From an uncultured Collinsella sp. (GTDB taxonomy: Bacteria > Actinomycetota > Coriobacteriia > Coriobacteriales > Coriobacteriaceae), in the NCBI GenBank assembly GCA_900550815.1, contig URTW01000085.1, positions 1 through 8,283 of the forward strand: a stretch of 8,283 nucleotides of DNA, given 5' to 3'. Numbering within the stretch: position 1 is the stretch's first letter; each line of letters starts with the position of its first letter. The position numbers and the translations under genes were made by a program. Positions 5,355-8,283 of the stretch are shown piece after piece. Under the pieces are notes generated by a model. That model had not been told where the DNA came from and searched no databases. It worked only from the letters and a program-made list of their open reading frames with translations.

Positions 5355-7011
5355 GAAAGTTTGCTCCTTCCCGATCTTGTTTGCGCTGCTTGCCCTCCTG
5401 ATCGGCACCTGCGCGGTTGTGTTCCCCGCTTCCGCGCAGGCCGCGCCGACCTCGACCGGTTCCATCACGGTGAGCGGCACCGTGGCGAGCAGCTACGACG
5501 CCTACCAGATCTTTAGCGCCAACGTCGTCGACGGCGACAGCGACGCCAAGATCGCCACCGACCTCGCCTGGGCAAGCGACGCCGCGCGCGACGCCGTCCT
5601 GCCTGTGCTGCATAGCGCCGGCATGCCCAATTCCCAGACCACCGCGCAGGAAGCTGCCGAGTGGCTCAACACCGATTCCCACCTTACGAGCGCGCTGAGC
5701 GCACAGCTCGCTCGTTCCCTCCAGAGCTCTGGCGCCGTGTCCGTGGCCCTTAACGCGGGCACGGCGGCCGGGCTGCCCTGCGGCTACTGGCTCATCGTCG
5801 CCGACGACGACGCCATCGCCCGGGGCGAGGCCGGCACCGTGCCGATCATGGCCCTGGTGGGCGGCAGCGCCGTCACCGTCAAGCCCAAGGCGGCGACGCC
5901 CAAGGTCGCCAAGCACGTGCTGGAGGACAGCACCGCCGCCTGGCAGAAGGCCGCCGACGCCACGGTCGCCGACGACCTGTACTGGCGCCTCTCTGCCACG
6001 GTCCCGGCCGGGCTCACCGCCTACGACACCTATACGGTGCGGTTCGTCGACACCATGAGCGCGGGGCTCGACCCCTCCAAGGTCGCCGCGAGCATGCGCG
6101 TGTACGTGGCGGCGGGCGCGGACGGCGGCTTCGACGCCGTCTCGACCGGCAGGGACGGCCGCGCCGGCACCGACCCCGCGAAGGGCTGGACCGATATCAC
6201 GGCCCAGTACAGGGTCTCGGCCGACGGCAAGACCTTCACCGTGCGCACCGGCGACCTGATTGCCGCGCTCGGCGGGGCCGACGCCTTTACCGCGGGCGCC
6301 CGCGTGGTCGCCGTGTACAATGCGCCGCTCAGCAGCGCATGCAACCACGGCATCGCGAAGGGCAACCCCAACGAGGTCTACCTGCGCTACCCGCGCTCTC
6401 CCTTTGCCGACCAGTCCGGCGACGCCGGCTTCACCCGCACGCCGAGCGACAACGCGTGCGCCTACACCTGGGATCTCGCGCTCACCAAGCGCGGCAGCGA
6501 CGGCGACAAGCCGCTTGCCGGGGCGGTCCTGAGCATCGCCGACGACCGCGGTCGCACGCTGGCGGCCGACGGCGCGTGGGATGCGGAGGGCAAGGCCACC
6601 GTCACCACGGGCGAGGACGGCCTCGTGACCGTCTCGGGCGTGGACTCGGGCAAGCTGGAGGTCCGCGAGCTCAAGGCGCCCAAGGGCTACGCCGCCTTTG
6701 AGGGCACGCGCTCCGTGACGGTCAAGGCCGAGGGGCTGGACGTCGATCAGGTGGCCGCCGCTACGCCCAAGCTCACCATCACGGCCGAGTTGCCCCTGCG
6801 CGCCGACAGCGCGGACGGGTCGACGGGCAGCCTGGAGGCGTCGCTCATCAACACGCCCACCGGCACACCCCCTAGCATTACCACCGGAGGCTTTATGCCC
6901 TCGACTGGCGATATGGCAATGTACGCCGCGGCCGCCGCAGCGGTCGCCGGAGCCGCGCTCATCGTGGTCGCGCTCCTGGTCAAGCGGGGAGGTGGCAGCC
7001 ATAAAGAGTAG
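5347..7011 (+). CDS. FimA/SpaA-type pilin subunit with C-terminal CnaB domain
   Basis: A 554-aa sortase-anchored pilin with a GTG start, overlapping the adhesin stop codon by 8 bp. The signal peptide is about 1-33 (ASAQA cleavage). An N-terminal domain (36-180) ends in VTVKPK, where K181 takes the place of the pilin-motif lysine. A fimbrial D2-type isopeptide domain (185-365) probably uses K189, D235 and an Asn of GNPNEVYLRY (N340 or N342). A CnaB/SpaA domain (373-505) has K381, the E-box-like RELKAPKGY with E441, and N502 in INTP. The sorting signal is MPSTG (517-521) followed by an Ala/Val-rich membrane helix and a KRGGGSHKE tail. Met instead of Leu in the first position is unusual. Its job is probably an ancillary or basal pilin joined covalently into the pilus; a backbone role is not excluded. 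It is markedly more GC-rich than both neighbours. Confidence 0.85.
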   Translation: MNKKVCSFPILFALLALLIGTCAVVFPASAQAAPTSTGSITVSGTVASSYDAYQIFSANVVDGDSDAKIATDLAWASDAARDAVLPVLHSAGMPNSQTTAQEAAEWLNTDSHLTSALSAQLARSLQSSGAVSVALNAGTAAGLPCGYWLIVADDDAIARGEAGTVPIMALVGGSAVTVKPKAATPKVAKHVLEDSTAAWQKAADATVADDLYWRLSATVPAGLTAYDTYTVRFVDTMSAGLDPSKVAASMRVYVAAGADGGFDAVSTGRDGRAGTDPAKGWTDITAQYRVSADGKTFTVRTGDLIAALGGADAFTAGARVVAVYNAPLSSACNHGIAKGNPNEVYLRYPRSPFADQSGDAGFTRTPSDNACAYTWDLALTKRGSDGDKPLAGAVLSIADDRGRTLAADGAWDAEGKATVTTGEDGLVTVSGVDSGKLEVRELKAPKGYAAFEGTRSVTVKAEGLDVDQVAAATPKLTITAELPLRADSADGSTGSLEASLINTPTGTPPSITTGGFMPSTGDMAMYAAAAAAVAGAALIVVALLVKRGGGSHKE

Positions 7012-7119
7012 CTGGCAGCCCCACAGAGAGCGGGGCGAGACGTAGCGAAGTAGATGCTAAGACACAGACAGACAGATTTAGATCAAATGGAATTCGAGCA
7101 GAAAGCAGAGGAAAAGAAG
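7012..7119. other. 108-bp spacer between the two pilin genes
   Basis: No gene. A short dyad GCCCC (7018-7022) and GGGGC (7032-7036) follows the stop codon, TGGCAGCC occurs at 6993-7000 and again at 7013-7020, and CAGA is repeated three times at 7065-7076. I see no T-tract and no good promoter, so read-through from the upstream pilin is likely. A spacer of this size before a pilin can act as an mRNA processing or stability region, which is inference. Confidence 0.45.
7107..7112 (+). promoter_or_regulatory. Ribosome binding site of the third pilus gene
   Basis: AGAGGA lies 7 bases before the ATG at 7120. It supports that start over an in-frame ATG at 7087, which has no Shine-Dalgarno sequence and would add a charged 11-residue extension, and over the ATG at 7126, which is 13 bases away. 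Confidence 0.6.
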
Positions 7120-8283
7120 ATGAGCATGAGCAAGAACATCGCACGCCTGGCAGTAACCGCCGGCCTCACAGCAGCGCTGAGCTTCGGCGGCGTCATGGCC
7201 CCGGTGACCATGGCGTTTGCTGAGGGTGCGACGGGCAGCATCACGATCAATAAGGTCGCCGAGGACAACAAGGACAATACGTTCAAGGCTTATCAGATCT
7301 TCAAGGCAAAAGTTGATGACGTGAAGGACAGAGGCAAGGTTGCTTCTGATATTAAATGGGCAAATGAAGCTATCAGTTCCAAGGTGATTGCCGCCATTCA
7401 GGGGTCTACTGAGTATAAGAAACTCGTGAATGAAAACTCCGCCGAGCCGCTCGCAGATAATGCCGCTGCTCCGGTTGTGGCTGAGTGGCTTTCTCAAAAT
7501 GTGAAAGGCATTGCCAGCACGGAATCCAGCAGCGAAGGTACGCGTGTTGCCCCCGGCGATGTACTTTATGAAATTGCGGCTGCGGTTTCAGGCATGAAGC
7601 AAGGTGTTGATCCGGAGACCTCTGCGGGAAGCCTTACGGCGGACACTTTGTGGACGCGCCCGAGCACTACTGGCGATGGCTATTATCTCTTCGTGCCTGA
7701 TGGTCTTGCGGATCCGACCAAACCGAACACTGGCAAACCGAACACTAGCACTTCCCCGATCTTTGCCATCGTTGGCGGTAATCCCGTGGTCGTTACCGAG
7801 AAGACCAGCATCCCCACGGTTACGAAGAAGGTCAAAAACGACGGCGGCAGCGATTGGGCCGACAAGGCCGACTCTCAGATGGGCCAGGACGTCAAATATC
7901 AGCTGACTGGTACCGTCGCTGACAATATCGCCACGTTCGGTACCTATTACTACGAGTTTCACGACGAACTCTCCGCTGGACTCACCGCGGATGTGAATAC
8001 CATTGTCGTTACTATTGATGGTGCAACTGTGGAGGCAGCCAACAACTACATCCCGGACGTCAAGGATACTAAGGACCAGTCTGGGGCTGTTACTGGGCAA
8101 GTGCTGACTGTTTCCTTTGGGGACCTCAAGGCTGCTGCTCGGTCCGTGAACAAGACGCTCACTAAGGATTCCCATGTCGTCGTTACCTACAAAGCAAAGC
8201 TTGACCCCAAAAAGGCAAAGAATGTCAAGGTCGGCGGCGCTGGTGACCTCACCCGCGTTAGGCTCATCAACGACAACAGCCAC
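7120..8283 (+). CDS. FimA-type (D2 isopeptide) pilin, 3' end beyond window
   Basis: 388 residues are visible and no stop is reached. The signal peptide is about 1-34 (MAFA cleavage). The N-terminal domain starts GSITINKVAEDN and shares AYQIF, the spaced K-A-D-WA pattern and PIFAIVGG with the preceding pilin, so the two are paralogues. K228 in VVVTEK occupies the place of the pilin-motif lysine. The D2 isopeptide domain begins at IPTVTKKV (K236 likely cross-link lysine), continues with GQDVKYQLTGTV and has the conserved Asp in FHDELSAGL (D282). The usual GNxN near the domain end reads GDLT (375-378), so the partner Asn is changed. A 15-bp tandem duplication encodes KPNTG KPNTS (201-210) in a loop. 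By position and domain type it is the likely backbone or major subunit; a CnaB domain and sorting signal are expected beyond the edge. Confidence 0.85.
   Translation, partial: MSMSKNIARLAVTAGLTAALSFGGVMAPVTMAFAEGATGSITINKVAEDNKDNTFKAYQIFKAKVDDVKDRGKVASDIKWANEAISSKVIAAIQGSTEYKKLVNENSAEPLADNAAAPVVAEWLSQNVKGIASTESSSEGTRVAPGDVLYEIAAAVSGMKQGVDPETSAGSLTADTLWTRPSTTGDGYYLFVPDGLADPTKPNTGKPNTSTSPIFAIVGGNPVVVTEKTSIPTVTKKVKNDGGSDWADKADSQMGQDVKYQLTGTVADNIATFGTYYYEFHDELSAGLTADVNTIVVTIDGATVEAANNYIPDVKDTKDQSGAVTGQVLTVSFGDLKAAARSVNKTLTKDSHVVVTYKAKLDPKKAKNVKVGGAGDLTRVRLINDNSH
7720..7749 (+). repeat. 15-bp in-frame tandem duplication in the third pilin
   Basis: AAACCGAACACTGGC (7720-7734) is followed directly by AAACCGAACACTAGC (7735-7749), one mismatch in 15. 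It encodes KPNTG then KPNTS. The preceding pilin is about six residues shorter at the matching place, so this is a loop expansion specific to this subunit. Confidence 0.85.

Noticed and set aside
4272..5480. Minus-strand open frame of 402 codons opposite the adhesin C-terminus
   Set aside because: It spans the boundary of two well-supported plus-strand genes and shows no motif or ribosome binding site; it is a shadow.
6385..6420. YPRSP in the second pilin as a degenerate YPK pilin motif
   Set aside because: It sits at the end of the D2 domain, where NxNxxxLxYxxxP is normal for the family. The pilin-motif lysine is better placed at VTVKPK, at the border of the first and second domains.
5251..7002. 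Minus-strand open frame of 583 codons opposite the second pilin
   Set aside because: Its translation is Gly/Arg/Ala/His-rich with no domain, as expected for the antisense of a GC-rich gene with GC-biased third positions. The plus strand holds a full pilin with signal peptide, isopeptide domains and sorting signal.

Overview
The window looks like part of a high-GC Gram-positive actinobacterial chromosome, most likely a gut Coriobacteriia member of the Collinsella type. The support is indirect: GC-rich coding sequence, sortase-anchored FimA/SpaA-like pilins, good Shine-Dalgarno sequences, and short palindromic repeats with a GGGGACAGGCACC core. The species is an inference and no search was run. 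All real genes are on the plus strand. The large minus-strand open frames are shadows of GC-rich genes.

Layout: (1) positions 1-352 hold the C-terminal end of an MFS exporter cut by the window start. (2) Positions 353-500 hold a cluster of dyad-symmetric elements. (3) Positions 569-1390 encode a complete Cof-type HAD phosphatase, with a copy of the same REP-like palindrome on each side. (4) Positions 1391-1895 are an AT-rich, gene-free leader with a terminator-like hairpin, several interlocking inverted repeats, a candidate promoter and a strong ribosome binding site. (5) Positions 1896-5354 encode a very large surface protein of 1152 aa: signal peptide, acidic linker, Gly-rich parallel beta-helix, two Spy0128/FctA-type isopeptide pilin domains and an LPLSG sorting signal. 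(6) Positions 5347-7011 encode a 554-aa pilin whose GTG start overlaps the previous gene by 8 bp. (7) From 7120 a paralogous FimA-type pilin runs off the right edge.

Genes 5-7 form a sortase-dependent pilus operon: a probable tip adhesin followed by two isopeptide-stabilised pilin subunits. A class C sortase is expected downstream but lies outside the window.

The strongest discovery candidate is a run of nine G at 2069-2077, just after the signal-peptide region of the adhesin gene. One base lost or gained puts a stop codon within 10 to 26 bases (TAG at 2101 or TGA at 2087), so the tract has the form of a phase-variation switch. Because the next gene overlaps the adhesin stop codon, the switch could also affect the downstream pilins. 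Two short in-frame tandem duplications (24 bp in the adhesin, 15 bp in the last pilin) are further sites of possible surface variation.
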